From positions 56,308,851 to 56,372,850 of the forward strand of contig NW_026262582.1 in the NCBI RefSeq assembly GCF_021869535.1: a DNA stretch of 64,000 bases, written 5' to 3'. Position numbers and translations under genes: made by a program. The stretch comes from Mytilus californianus (taxonomy: Eukaryota > Mollusca > Bivalvia > Mytilida > Mytilidae). Below are positions 12,116 through 23,408 of this stretch, piece after piece (positions within the stretch are counted from its first letter, which is position 1; each line of letters starts with the position of its first letter). The notes under the pieces are model-generated. The model made no database searches. It saw only the letters and a program-made list of their open reading frames with translations, and was not told where the DNA came from.

Positions 12116-13481
12116 CGTATGGTGTATGGCGATTTTTATAATATCCTCATTAAATTCCTGTCTCTAATGTTGCAACGTTGAGATTGTCTATTTGGTTAAC
12201 TCTTATGCTGTCTGACAGTTTTTTTTCTAGATGCTTTTGGGGTTGCTGTGAAAGCTTTGTTTTTCCCCATAATGGGACCTATAATAAGAGAAAACGAGAT
12301 ATTGGCAATGCCCCCTCCCATTTTCTGCTCTGCCATATACACGAGTATAGTTCCACATATTTTAGATTAGACAAACAGTGATGTTGGCATACAACTTCAA
12401 ATTGTTACGCCGTCAGTAAGACACAAATGATGCCCCCGCCTGACCATAAGAAAGTATAAATTTAACACTTTGTATGATGATGTAATTAAAGGAGGACAAA
12501 CCATGATCTCTTTATGCAGCTACATGTAGTACAACAAATAACCAAAAGTCCAACTGCTTGTCTTTTTTTAGAAAATTTGTAAAAAAATTCAAAATCCTGT
12601 GTCCATGCACACCTCCTTTCTGTGTTTGAACATCTTCTAAAATATTAAAGCTGTATCTTTAAAACCGTAGGAGGAGATAGCCGGACAAACAATGTAACCT
12701 AATTCGGACAGACAATAATCCTAGATAACACACACAACAAATGAAGTTTTTTTTTATGTTATGTATTTTTAAGGCAGTTGTAAAGTCTGTCGTCGAGTAT
12801 TTTTAGTAAAAATTTGTTATTCGAACACACCTACTCTGCTGTTATGATTCATCGTTATTTCAATTGACCGGTATATTTCATTTTTTTTCAAATACTTTGA
12901 ATTTTTAATGTTATTAAATCAACCTGCAGCCTAATCATATGAAAATAATATAATCTGAAGCCAGATGATGTAGCAACAGATTTTTGCTTTGTACGTTTCA
13001 TGACAGAATTGTCAACTCAAACACGCCCGAACATTAAAAGGTGCACTTGACTTTCTCTTTTCGATGCAATTATTGCCCATTTTTAGGACCCCCCCCACCT
13101 AAAAAAACAATTTTGGGAGCAGATATGCAAATTAATGTTTAAGAAAGATAAATCTATTATCTTTCTTTTGGATTTTTTGGCGGAATTTATACTTATGCAC
13201 AAACAAGATCCACTTTGATTTGAACCGGCTACACTAGACTGTTTTATGAAAATTTGTCTGCAATTAAAAAGTTTACAAATATCTCGAAGCTCCATAGTAT
13301 ATTTCAAGTTAAAGCATTATATAAGATGTAATTATTTCCTAAATTATGCTCCTTTATTAAATTTTTAGCGTCCATAGAAACAGATGTGAACAATTCAAAT
13401 ATACCGATTTTGCTTTTTTACCTTCTCTGGTAAAGAGTTCAATATTTTTTGTTTAATTTCAACTGGATTTCCGCCTGTTAC

Positions 13482-14598
13482 CTTCCCAGAAAAACCTGAA
13501 TGTGATCTTATCATACTGATTCAGAATTAAACCGTGGAACTGATCACTTAATGCTCTTACCGTGAACACTGATCATTTATTGACAAAAAAAATATTATTG
13601 CGTTCAGCTCGCAATAATGTCAAAAATAAACATTGACGCTAGTTTATATGAATGAATAAGTAAAATTGGGTAAGTTTCTGTACACGATTGGTAAAAATAA
13701 GACACACAAATAGATTTACAGTGATTTTACGGTCATATCGTGTACACAATTCCAAACCATCTTCATCAGGTCTGAAATATTTTGTGAATAATATAAAGTT
13801 ATATTTCACTGTTGGTTTCATAGAGAACCTATGAAACCAACAGTGAAATATAACTTTATATGCATCAAAATATTCGCAAGGAAAATGTGCATATGATGAG
13901 GGTGGTCCTATGTGTGAACACGATGATATGTAAATACTTACGTTTAAAGTTTACATCCAAGCGAACTATAATAATTTGACGGGCGCCATTTTTCTGTGAA
14001 ACTGATCACGACGAAGTCACGTGTTTCGCGACCGTGCTGTTGGCATCCCGAATTTTGACCTTATATTTACAAACAGATTTATCACATGTGCGTTTGAAAT
14101 GTTTGGAGCATTATATGCAATATCTGTTTCACCTCCAATATAGGAGATCGAGGAAATCCTCCTTTAAACCACAACCAAATTAAATCACACAATACTGTAC
14201 ATGTAACTTTAAAATATTTACAGTTAAACATAGACGTTGAAATTCATCAGTGTTTCTAGTCCCGTGAGAATTTTGATAAGAACCAGTCCGGCAGAAGTCT
14301 TGAGTATTTCAAACTTTACACAACTAAAGAATAGGATGCATAGGACACAAGGACTGACAAACACATGATACATCTAATCGTCTCTGTTTAAAATGGAAAT
14401 AGAAAAACAATTTTAAAAATTTAAAATAGAAAAGCGTGAATTGAGAGAAAAAATATTTTTAAGGAGAAATTAGTTTTGGAGCGGCATGCGGACCACAAAT
14501 TTCCGGAAGCGGTATTTTTTTTTTATTGAAAAGTCAAATTCTCCAAAACTGCAGCGGAAAAAAAAATCCAAAGAACTAGGAATCAAATTGATGTGGCC
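13482..14598 (-). mobile_element. 1.1-kb element flanked by TTAC, shorter relative of 9742-11919
   Basis: TTAC stands at 13478-13481 and 14599-14602, consistent with a 4-bp TSD. The second TTAC is the original PLE sequence (TTACTGAATT). Read on the minus strand it begins GGCCACATCAATTTGATTCC, like the start at 9742. It then has unrelated interior, followed by a long segment matching 11410-11919. It is probably an internally rearranged family member that inserted at the junction of the larger element and the PLE. No ORF. Confidence 0.6.
13792..13860. repeat. Perfect palindrome, 32-bp arms, 5-bp spacer
   Basis: The arms 13792-13823 and 13829-13860 are exact reverse complements around AGAAC. 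The related copy near 11605-11640 has only one arm, so the palindrome arose here by local inverted duplication. Confidence 0.9.
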
Positions 14599-14602
14599 TT
14601 AC

Positions 14603-15035
14603 TGAATTAAAAAAAAAGAATCTAAGGATTTTTGTCAGCTTTTTCTCGTTTTATCCATTTCGTACAGTAAGTACGGAGTGAGTCGTGACGGGGGACGATA
14701 TTTAGGTCCTTTACTAAGGAATGATTTCAACTTTCGATCATGGACGATGTTAAGGTCTCCTGTTATAACACGGGAACTGGGGCCATAAATATATTTGTAA
14801 TTACTGCAATTTCATGACGTAGGTGCATTGTCACTGATATTAACATCTTTACACACTTCACTATAATTAAACACATATTTCCGGGTAGATTTGTTGTAAA
14901 CATAACAAATAAGAGGGACCTCAGTATCATCAAAATAACCAGAAATTTGTTTTTTAACGGAAGGATCAATAAGAATACCGGCAATATTTACAAAATCAAA
15001 ACCTTTATTGACATACATGCATTTCCATATGTAGA
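14603..15035 (-). pseudogene. Penelope-like element, segment 1 of the split copy (N-terminal to RT)
   Basis: Minus-strand translation gives YVNKGFDFVNIAGILIDPSV, then TEVPLICYVYNKSTRKYV, YKYIYGPSS and LSKGPKYRPPS. These correspond to about 34535-34975 of the plus-strand copy. The KGPKYRPP block looks like the conserved pre-RT region of PLEs (compare '.KGL.F.PTP'). The main frame is open from 15039 to 14812, then shifts. It stops at the sequence TTCAGTAA, exactly where fragment 3721-4314 resumes. Upstream coding (the endonuclease) is absent; the match begins at VNKGFDF, so this copy was already 5'-truncated or broken. Confidence 0.8.
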
Positions 15036-15129
15036 ACATGACTTTCTTTTGACGTCAAATCAGGTCAAAACTGTGGCTTTGTTTCGAGTCCGCTGGTTGA
15101 TGGGGTTTTTGCTGTTTGTCGTTTCGTCA

Positions 15130-15345
15130 CGAGGTATTACGAGCCCAGTATTCAACACTCCTGCACTGACATTAAATATCATTCATGCAGTCATGTTCTA
15201 TACATTTACCGTTAATAAAATGTTTTTCTGCTCCTATGCACAACCGCATGGCATATTTGGTTTTCATTGCTCTTCAACTTAATCATTTTTTAGACTTTAA
15301 AATGTTTAGACGCGGGCACCACCGACGAGTCACAAAAATACTTCA
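15130..15345 (-). repeat. Old diverged copy of the ATACGCCAGACGCGCGTTTC repeat
   Basis: Reading in reverse, it follows the order of the better copy at 27897-28185. It contains TGCTCTTCAACTT (near 15268), a degraded GACGCGGGCACCACCGACGAGTC and GCCCAGTATTCAACACT. Many indels. Recognised by order of landmarks only. Confidence 0.5.
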
Positions 15346-15449
15346 ATTTTGTTTTAGATATTCACGAAATAATGTAATGATTTTGAGGGGGACTTGTGCA
15401 CTTTAGTCTTATGTTTTTGTCCTAAACCATTTTGATTGTCTGTGTTTGA

Positions 15450-15745
15450 TTTATTATTAATTTTACAAACTTGGGGCGATTAAAAAGTAAAGTAACAAAA
15501 ATACCGAACTCCAAGGAAAATTCAAAACGGAAAGTCCCTTATCAAATAGCAAAATCAAAATCTCAAACACATCAAACGAATGAAAAACAACTGGCATATT
15601 CCTGACTTGGTACAGGCATTTCCTTATGTAGGTATGAAACCTGGTTTTATAGATAGCTAAACCTCTTACTTGTATGACAGTCGCATAGAACTCCATTATA
15701 TTGACAACCATGTGTGAGCAAAACAAACAGACATAATAGGTAAAA
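15450..15745 (+). repeat. Mussel dispersed repeat with CCTGACTTGGTACAGG core
   Basis: Contains AAATTCAAAACGGAAAGTCC, the core CCTGACTTGGTACAGG at 15601-15616, then GAAACCTGGTTTTATAG, TAAACCTCTTACTTGTATGAC and AAACAGACATAATAGG. I recognise it as a common mussel repeat. It shares the core and the following CCTGGTTTT...AACCTC layout with the longer repeats at 26360 and 31707, which otherwise differ. Non-coding. Confidence 0.7.
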
Positions 15746-16682
15746 ATGTCAAAAATTGGGGAATTAGATTGACATATTGTATAAACAGCTGTCGTTTGTT
15801 AACGACTGTATGGTGTCTTCTTGATATCGTTTTGTTAGTTTTATTGTTGGGTAACTGTATCATTAGCGTATTATCCCCACATCTCATTCAATTCATCATA
15901 GATATAATCTGGTTCATAATAAAGCAACATATGTATAGTTTGCTAGAAGACAATGTAAAAATATGACTAGCTGCTACGTTTTGCAACTTTAAATAAACGT
16001 CTTTAACTATTCGATTAATAAATCCAAGACACAGTTTCGATTAGTTAATTTCAAGACAGAGTCCATTTTTGATATACGGAGAAAATATTCTAGATGAAAC
16101 ACAAGCAATGCTTTCTATTTTTGTAATTTGTTTACCGAATCAAAAGAGCTGTTGCTGTATAAATTCTATCTTGGATTAGGAAACACACGAAAAGTAAAAA
16201 TGTCTAATATACGGTTTGCTATTACGCCCACCAAATTTGGTTAAAAAGGCTTCTTTTCTTTGTGGTCAATTGGTTAATTGTGCAACTTCTTTTTTTTTAC
16301 AAGCGCATTCAAACAAACTAACAATATTAAGGTGAAACAAATATGTATTCATTTGGATCTAAACCATGACAATTTTGATCAAAACCCTGGCGATTTTCTT
16401 GACACTTAACTGAACCATATCAATCGCTTAACCAAATCATATCAATTTCGATATTTTGCTTATCCTGCGTTAATTTCTTAAAAACAACAATTTCAATGTA
16501 GATCGTTTGACTTATAAATTAAATATTGATTCAAACATCTTTTTTGCTTTTTATTTGCTCATTTGAAAAGAACTGAGGCAATCGTTCTGGGAATTAAGTA
16601 TCCTAATCAAACTATGATCATCTGAACCAAACTATGACAAAATCACTGTACTAAACGCACCTCGATATCAGGCTAATTTTAG
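15746..16682. other. AT-rich DNA without recognised feature
   Basis: Short ORFs only. I see no conserved motif, TIR or repeat shared with the rest of the window. Confidence 0.6.
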
Positions 16683-17334
16683 AATACGGACACACAAAAT
16701 ATAAACATAATACAAAGGCTTGAAAATATCCAGCTTGATGCCGCACGCATATTATATGTTGAAAAGTTATCGGAACGAAAGGAAAACCAAAGATTTATAC
16801 TCTGTCACAAAATTATATATGACAAAATACCAAGTTATCTTAGTGAACAAATACCAGGTTTAGTAGAAAGTAGACATAGCCATGATACCAGCCAAAGTCA
16901 AAATATCTTAGAAATCAATACAAGAACTCGCTTATATTCTGAATACTTCTTCCCTGCAACAATGAAATTATTGAATAAGATACAGTTTAATATTAGACAA
17001 TGCGACTCTCTATTTCAATTTAAAATAAAAAAAAACATATGTGTAGACAAAATAAGAAGGCTCCTATTATTATGTTGGAAACCGCATAATCAACAAATTC
17101 TCCATGCACGCTTACGAATGAACTGTAGTGCTTTAAACTCCCATTTATTTTACGTAATTCAGTTGATTGGCCAAATTGTCGTTGTGGTTCTATAGAACAA
17201 GATCTCATTTTTTATTAACGTGTCCATATTATACTAATATACGACAAGTGCTTTTGAATTCTCTTGCGGATTTTTCGCAGCTTATTGGTGTAAATATCTT
17301 GCTTTGTGGGTCAGATGTTTCAAGTTTTAAGTAA
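16683..17334 (+). pseudogene. LINE ORF2 C-terminal fragment (post-RT region and zinc knuckle)
   Basis: One frame runs 16683-17150 (TDTQNINIIQRLENIQLDAA..., then EINTRTRLYSEYFFPATMKL and ILHARLRMNCSALNSHLF). This is the characteristic C-terminus of CR1/L2-like LINEs: 'IQ.DAARI' followed later by 'HARLR.NCS.LNSHLF'. A frameshift near 17150 continues DWPNCRCGSIEQD, and a second near 17205 continues HFLLTCPYYTNIRQVLL to a stop at 17332-17334. This completes a C.CG...H.L..C knuckle. The catalytic palm is missing, as in a 5'-truncated insertion. Inactive. Confidence 0.8.
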
Positions 17335-20154
17335 TGAACTAAACAGTACTCTTTTTGTAGTGGTACAGAAATAAATATTGAAAAGTAAAAGATTCACACC
17401 ATAATATGAAAGCGACATATAATTTTCCTGGCATTTCATTTAGTTCATTTCTTTTACTTGATTTTTCTCCTCTATTCTTCATCTCAAATTACTTTATAAT
17501 CAATTTTATTTTGTATTTACTGATTTTTGTATTCTAACTTTATTCAAATTGACATAGCATGCTCCAAGTATTCATTATGTTGTATGTCACTTTTTTTTTT
17601 GAGACAGATTAAAATAAGCAATGTTGCTTGTTTCTGGATCCAATTGTTTATAATGTATTATTTAACATATATCAAATCTCCTCCGGTAACTGTGAACGGG
17701 TGTGTAAATACATGTAGTAATGCGTCTAATCGGGCAAAATATTTTGCTTAACATTTACAATTGTATAGTTCTTATTCGCCTTCGACTGACGATTTACACA
17801 TTTTGCTGTTTCAGATAACCCATGGGATTTTATCTTTTGTTTATCTTTTATATTGTTATTTTGGTTTTGACAGTCATCACTTATTACAAAATAGGTTTCT
17901 TAGCAATAATCAGTCTGGCTTCACTAGGAGAGGGGGAACTCAGCAGTAAATCATCTGGTAAATATTTCAAACGATTATGGTAAAGTTCTCGTACTTAGAT
18001 AGAACGCACGTTTCATTTCCGTGTACACCGCATCTTTGGAAAGTTTTTGTTTACCGTTTTAATACAATGAGGACCAATAGATACTTGTGAAATAAAATCT
18101 ACAAACAATAAATCAAAAAGAAACTATACTCGAGGACAACTGATGCGGTCATTATTCATTTTTAGTTCGAATACATTTTAAAGTGTAATACATGCCACTG
18201 GAAATGGTGTAATCAATCATTTACTTAGTTTATTGAAATCTATACATATGTATCCATGTGAAGATTTTCATAAAATATCATATAATTTAATTAATACGGT
18301 TTTTTGACATTTAAGAAAGGAGAAATATATTCAATTTAAGGAGAAAGAAACTAAAATAAAACGAATGAAAGGACGAGTTTTAAGGGAAAAGAGTTGGTTT
18401 GATTGAACGGAAAAGAGACCCTTCTTTAAGTCCACTCATTTTTAAGTAGTAGTTTGACTCTTTTTTCCAACTTACGAAGAAAAGTCAGTTATTTCAGAAA
18501 TTTAATATTTCATCAAAAGTAGTATTTTCAATATCCACTAAAAATGCTAAAATTTTTCTTGCATTTTTCGCAAACAGTTATTTTTTAGTCAATTTACTAC
18601 CCTATAATAAATATGCTATCGTTGTGCTACAGTTTTTTCGGGAAAATATGACTTGTTGAAACTGAAATGCAGAAAAATAAGGAATCAAGCCCGGGTTTTT
18701 TCAGCAACCAGCAATCCCTTCTCAATAACTTTGGCGTATTCTACTTTATTCATAATTTTCTATTTACATTGTCCTTTATTCACGCGCTTGAGTGGATCGC
18801 GTTCTCGTATTTAATAAAAAAAAAATTTTGAAAATATGATAATCAAAGACAATAAAAAATTATGCTTCAAAGGAAACGCGACAACAAAAAAATAAAAAAA
18901 CGTCGATAAGAGAAACAAAAGTCTACAAAAACACTTTTACCAACACATTAACACTTCCAAGCAACGTTTTTATTCTTTAGCTTAATATAAGAAATAAAGT
19001 GAAATTACTATAGCTAGATAGATTTAGTCAAACTGCAAAATAAATATCAGAACAGCAAAATAGCGAATAAAACAGACTGAGTATACACCACAATAAAATA
19101 AGTCCCATTAATTTCAACAATTTCTTTACACTATTATTGTGTTTCAAACTATTAAACACCTGTGGTATGGAAATTGACTGATTTATTGTTTTATATTACA
19201 TTTCATTGATAAAACGCCAAAATTTTCAAATCTTACACATTAACAACGGAATATTCCAATATAAACATCTAAATAACACCACAGCCGTGCCACGGTAACA
19301 AAAACAATTTATTCAAAATAATGCGCTAACCAAAATGTGTAGATTTTATTGTTGTAGGATTTATGTCTCTATCCGATTATCAAAAAGGAGACGAAAACCT
19401 TTAATAAACATTTGAAACAAAACATGGAAGTTCTTGTACTAAACAATGTATTTCTCAAATGAAGACTTTCTAGAATTTCAGAGTTTAAAGTCGTCTTTAT
19501 TTTTCGATGATTCTAGTTTGCAAGTATCTATCAGTGTCATACATGTCTGATAGGACCAAATGATAAGATGAGTTTATCCCCGAATTGGTTGATTATATCA
19601 AGTGGACCCAAAAATAAAATACAGCATCAATTTATCTTTATCTAAATTGATTAAACATCTGAGAATTTGTTTTTGTCTTGAATAATTCAGGCCGGCTTTG
19701 GACTTAGATTAATTTACACTTGATATATCCTAATTTCAAATTGTGTGTTGAATGTGCATAGTTATACAGCTGCAACGCTATAGAAGTGATATTTTGTTAT
19801 ACATAAGAGTACTGAATAACAAATTGCAAAGACAATAATGGTATTTTATCAATTTAAAATTGAAGCAAATATGACCCATTTCTGGAAGATAATATCTTTA
19901 TCTAATTTAACAGAATTTTCATTGATCTTAAATAATACAAACTTTAAATCTTGTTAAAGAGACAATTTATCCTTGAAATTCGTTTACCAATATCCAATCC
20001 AAAATAGATTTTATCAAATTACCAAGATCACTATGATACTGTCAATTTAATAAGAAATATGACCATATGATATGCGCTGTTGTTGATTAATAACTAAAAA
20101 TACAATTTATTTCAAAATATCTTAAGAAATAAAATTAATTACTATGATAACACT
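17335..20154. other. 2.8 kb of AT-rich DNA, nothing recognised
   Basis: No ORF over about 75 codons and no match I can see to the other repeats of the window. This is the longest featureless stretch here. Confidence 0.6.
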
Positions 20155-20770
20155 TTTAACATTATCAATGATCCATGTAAATGAGGCCAATGTTAGATAA
20201 ACCCTGCCAGACATGTATACCTTACAATAAATAAAGTTAGCCTGTTGCCTATAATATCCGAGAAACAGCCATAATTATCAAAAATAAACATTGACCAATG
20301 AACCATAAAAATGAGACTAAGGTCAAATGAACCATGTCAGACAACATTTACACCAAATATAGTTGACTCTTGCTTAAGTTTTTCGATAAATATATAAAAC
20401 ATTGAAAAGTTAACATTGACCAATGAACCATGAAAATGAGGTCAATGTCAGATGAAAGGTGCCAGACAAACATGTACACTTTACAATCATTTAATATTAA
20501 AAGCAAATATAGTGGTCATGCATATTGCTTATAGTACTACAACAAGGGTTCATTTTTTAAAAACTTTAATGTACCGGAAGAACATACATCTATATTGCAT
20601 ATCGATGGACATAGGAAAATGTGTACAATAAGAAACATTTGGTCGTAAAAACTAAGAGTGGTCACATTTTTATGAAATTGAGGACAAAGGTCAAACCTCA
20701 AATATATCTTGAATTCAAACAGGAGGAACAAAGAAGGAATTTTCTGAGGTATATTCCGTAGTATTACTGC
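20155..20770 (+). repeat. Bivalve repeat with recurring CCATGAAAATGAGGTCAAGG units
   Basis: The phrase 'gacCAATGAACCATRAAAATGAG...GTCARATGAA...CCAGACA...ACATGTACAC..TTACAAT' occurs about three times in variant form (20165, 20290, 20420). The order is the same at 51310-52165. I recognise it as a molluscan repeat family built from approximately 130-200 bp related units. Non-coding. Confidence 0.75.
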
Positions 20771-21002
20771 AAAAACGATTTAATCACATTGTCAAGCATA
20801 TACTGTAAAAAATGACAAGTTTAACTGTTTGTATGGGTAGCTGCAATTACAAAATGGCGTTAATGATGAATCTGCTGATTTTTTATTACATTAATGACAA
20901 AAAAATATAGATATGGCCTTGACCTTTTCACATCCATTAACTTTTACATTGCTTATCATTTTTCACCACAGCATATGAGAGAATTATTTTTTAAACTGTA
21001 AA

Positions 21003-21250
21003 CCGCCTCGGTACCTCGTGGTAGCATGTGCGCCTCGAGTGCGGGAGGTCGATGGTTCGAACCTCGGCCAGGTCAAACCAAAGTCTTTAAAATTGGTATT
21101 TGCTGTTTCTCCACTAAGCACGCGGCATTAAGGAGTAAGAGCAAAGACTGGTCGGCTCGGAGTCAGAATAATGTGTCCGGGTAAGGTCACATGTCTTCCT
21201 GCGGACTGTTACCTTGTGAACAAGAAACGTGAATCACATTTTGAATCTTT
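21003..21250 (+). mobile_element. tRNA-derived SINE
   Basis: The head resembles a tRNA with internal RNA polymerase III promoter boxes: box A TGGTAGCATGTG at 21019-21030 and box B GGTTCGAACCT at 21054-21064, spaced as in a tRNA gene. A longer body (CTCCACTAAGCACGCGGCAT, then AGACTGGTCGGCTCGGAGTC and CTGCGGACTGTTACCTTGTG) recalls mollusc SINEs with a conserved central domain. The tRNA part does not fold into a clean cloverleaf with a matching acceptor stem, so it is not a functional tRNA gene. The exact SINE family needs a library comparison. Confidence 0.75.
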
Positions 21251-21371
21251 AGCGTATGTATTTGCATGCGCTTTTTTTTTGTAAGTAGTTCGGTCTACTC
21301 GACTATGAAAGGTTGTTCTCCGACCTTTTTCATTTATCGAGATAAATTCACACTTAATAACCATTTCGACA

Positions 21372-22152
21372 ATGTTAAACAGTGACGATGAAGTTCAGCA
21401 TGATTCTCCCGCTAGTCACCAGTCGGGGGATCATTTCACAGTTAGACCTAAAGAGCCAACATTAACCGAGTTCGAATTTTCTCCGGCAGATACTTTATCC
21501 CTTTTCTCACAGAAGTTAGTCAGCACCTTCGTCAAGCACAAGCAGTCAATAATTGTTGAAATAGAAGAAAAGGTAACCTTCAACCGTCCTTCAAGACCTT
21601 CTCACACGTCCAGTCCTAAGTTCACGTTTGAAGGAAACGGCAGACAGCATGAATTCAATTCGTCCCGTCATGAAGAGATCGACAGAGCATTGTCTTATTG
21701 GAGAGAGGTGCGTACAGTTCGGTAAAGAAATTGCTCGAGCAGAGTCAGAAGGAATTAGTACAAAGGAATAAGATTATACGTATTACAGATAAGTACGGTT
21801 GGGACGTGGTAGAAGATTATACGACCCTTTAACTGATAACACCGATGACGCGACCAAACTGAGACAAGCTGAATATCGGGCAAAGATAAAGAGAAGAGAA
21901 AAGGCGAGGAAAAGCTACAGAGATAGTCCTTATCAAAAATCAACACCAACGAACGAGCTTCTTCGTGGGCCTGGCCCAGCACGTACAGAAGAACCACCTA
22001 GATATAAGTTTCAACCACCAAAGCAGGTCTACACCCAGTCAGAGTATTTTGAAGGAAAAAAGAAAACTAGGTGCTATTACTGCAACGGAGAGGGTCATTT
22101 CTCCTACAACTGCCCCAGAAAGGTCAAACTACCAACCTCAACAAGACACTAG
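21372..22152 (+). pseudogene. DIRS #1 gag-like protein with CCHC zinc knuckle
   Basis: Binds and packages element RNA in related retroelements. Starts MLNSDDEVQHDSPASHQSGD; the first frame is open to 21725. The next frame continues KKLLEQSQKELVQRNKIIRI and DKYGWDVVEDY, and a further shift leads into DPLTDNTDDATKLRQAEYRA and a basic tract (KIKRREKARK). It ends with CYYCNGEGHFSYNCP, a CX2CX4HX4C knuckle near 22075-22115. Two frameshifts (about 21722 and 21820) break it. I recognise the knuckle and the 'W(D)...DPL.D..DD..KLR.AE.RA' block as DIRS gag from bivalves (memory, not a search). Confidence 0.75.
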
Positions 22153-22189
22153 TCAGCAAAATGAAACAATTGAGTACACATTTTTTCAT

Positions 22190-23345
22190 TTGATAAAAGT
22201 TATGAATATAAAAATTCCGGTCTGCAAATTGATTCATCATTTTATGTCGGTAGTTTAAAGAAAAAAATTGCCTTCTGAAAAGACGTTTTGAAAGCCAACA
22301 TTTTGTTTTTAATGTTATTTCTAGCGGTTATTTAATTCCATTTTTTAACAGTCCGTCTGCAGTTTATTTGAAGAATAATCGTTCTGCTTGTTCGTACGCT
22401 TTATTTGTCGAACACGCCATTAACAAGCTGCTTGACAATGGGGCTGTTTTGGAATTAAAAGATCAAATTCCTTTCATTGTCACCCCAGTTAACGCTTCAG
22501 GTAAAGAGCGCCTAATTCTTGACCTTCGACATGTCAATGAGTTTGTTGATAAACAAAAGTTTAAATTTGAAGGTGTTTGAAGCTTTACAATTTGTGATTG
22601 AGCATGGATTTATGTTTAAATTCGATTTAACCTCAGGATATCATCATAAAGAAATACACAAAGATCATCAAAAATATTTGGGATTTGCATGGAAATTTGA
22701 TAGTTTTGTAAGACATTTTGTTTTTCGTGCACTACCTTTCGGTTTATCCACCGCAGGGCATGTTTTTTCAAAAGGCCGTTAGTGAAACATTGGCGTTCGC
22801 AAGGCCAGAGGGTAATCATGTATTAAGATGACGGCTGGGGCATTCATTCAGATTTCGAGTCTTCAAAACGGCTAGCTCATCTAGTTAGGAAAGATCTTTT
22901 ATCAGCAGATTTTCATTAACAAAGACAAGAGCATATGGGAACCCACTCAAACACTTTCATGGTTAGGTTTTGGTTGGGATCTTAGCTCATGTTGTTAAGA
23001 AATCCCTTTAAGAACGATATTATAAGCATCACCGGTAAAGAATCCAAAACGGCAATTAAGTTTTGGTTAGATAATTGTGATGAATTACCATCTAAAAAGT
23101 TTTTTACAAAAATGTTTTTGCCGGAACATATCGTTTATACTGATGCTAGCAACTTCGCTTGTGCCGAATTTTCTGTCAACGCCGCCAATACAGTTGTTCA
23201 CAAGATGAGGTCTTCAGAGGAGGCCATTAAAAATTCAACATTTAGAGAATTGGTGGATTTGGAAAATCTTAAATATGGCGGAATGAACAAGTTGACTGTG
23301 GGATATCTCCCGAAAAAAATGCAAGTAAATGCGTTTAAAAGTGTT
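22190..23345 (+). pseudogene. DIRS #1 reverse transcriptase and RNase H
   Basis: Decayed upstream part, then NNRSACSYALFVEHAINKLL (22370 on), RLILDLRHVNEF (about 22508-22545), motif A FKFDLTSGYHH (near 22618), HQKYLGFAWKF and LPFGLSTA (near 22735). The catalytic box is DDGWG near 22829-22843, out of frame with what precedes it. RNase H follows: VYTDASNFACAEF near 23135, then FRELVDLENLKY. 'GYHH...LGF.W...LPFGLS.A...DDGWG' is diagnostic of DIRS-type RT rather than gypsy or LINE RT. At least three frameshifts. Sequence after 23345 is no longer DIRS. Confidence 0.8.
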
Positions 23346-23408
23346 TGACTTAATTAAATTGGTACTGGTGGTGAACTTAAATGAACTATTGAAGGAATGA
23401 TTTGATTT

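Larger units (their letters stand above)
4315..13477. mobile_element. Inverted-arm DNA element inserted in the PLE, itself split by a 4.3-kb element
   Basis: Left arm: 4315-4371 continued at 8687-9380. Right arm: 12718-13477 in reverse orientation. Matching landmarks are AGGCGGAAACCCAGTTGAAA at 4316 against the inverted form near 13455-13476, GAGCTTCGAGATATTTGTAA near 8809 against its inverse near 13275-13295, and GTGTGTTATCTAG near 9362 against its inverse near 12721-12735. The arms are about 750 bp each and clearly diverged. The element begins right after PLE base 4314 and ends at 13477, followed by TTAC as in the empty PLE sequence. No transposase ORF is visible. The interior (9381-12717) includes another repeat (9742-11919). 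Superfamily unknown. Confidence 0.65.

Noticed and set aside
14947-15406. Two overlapping plus-strand ORFs of 111 and 73 codons
   Set aside because: Antisense to the PLE fragment and to an old dispersed repeat; no recognisable protein.
17335-20154. Hidden host gene in the long featureless stretch
   Set aside because: No ORF with a recognisable domain and no credible splice-linked exons; AT-rich throughout.
21003-21080. Functional tRNA gene
   Set aside because: Box A and B are present, but there is no matching acceptor stem or complete cloverleaf, and it continues into a SINE body.
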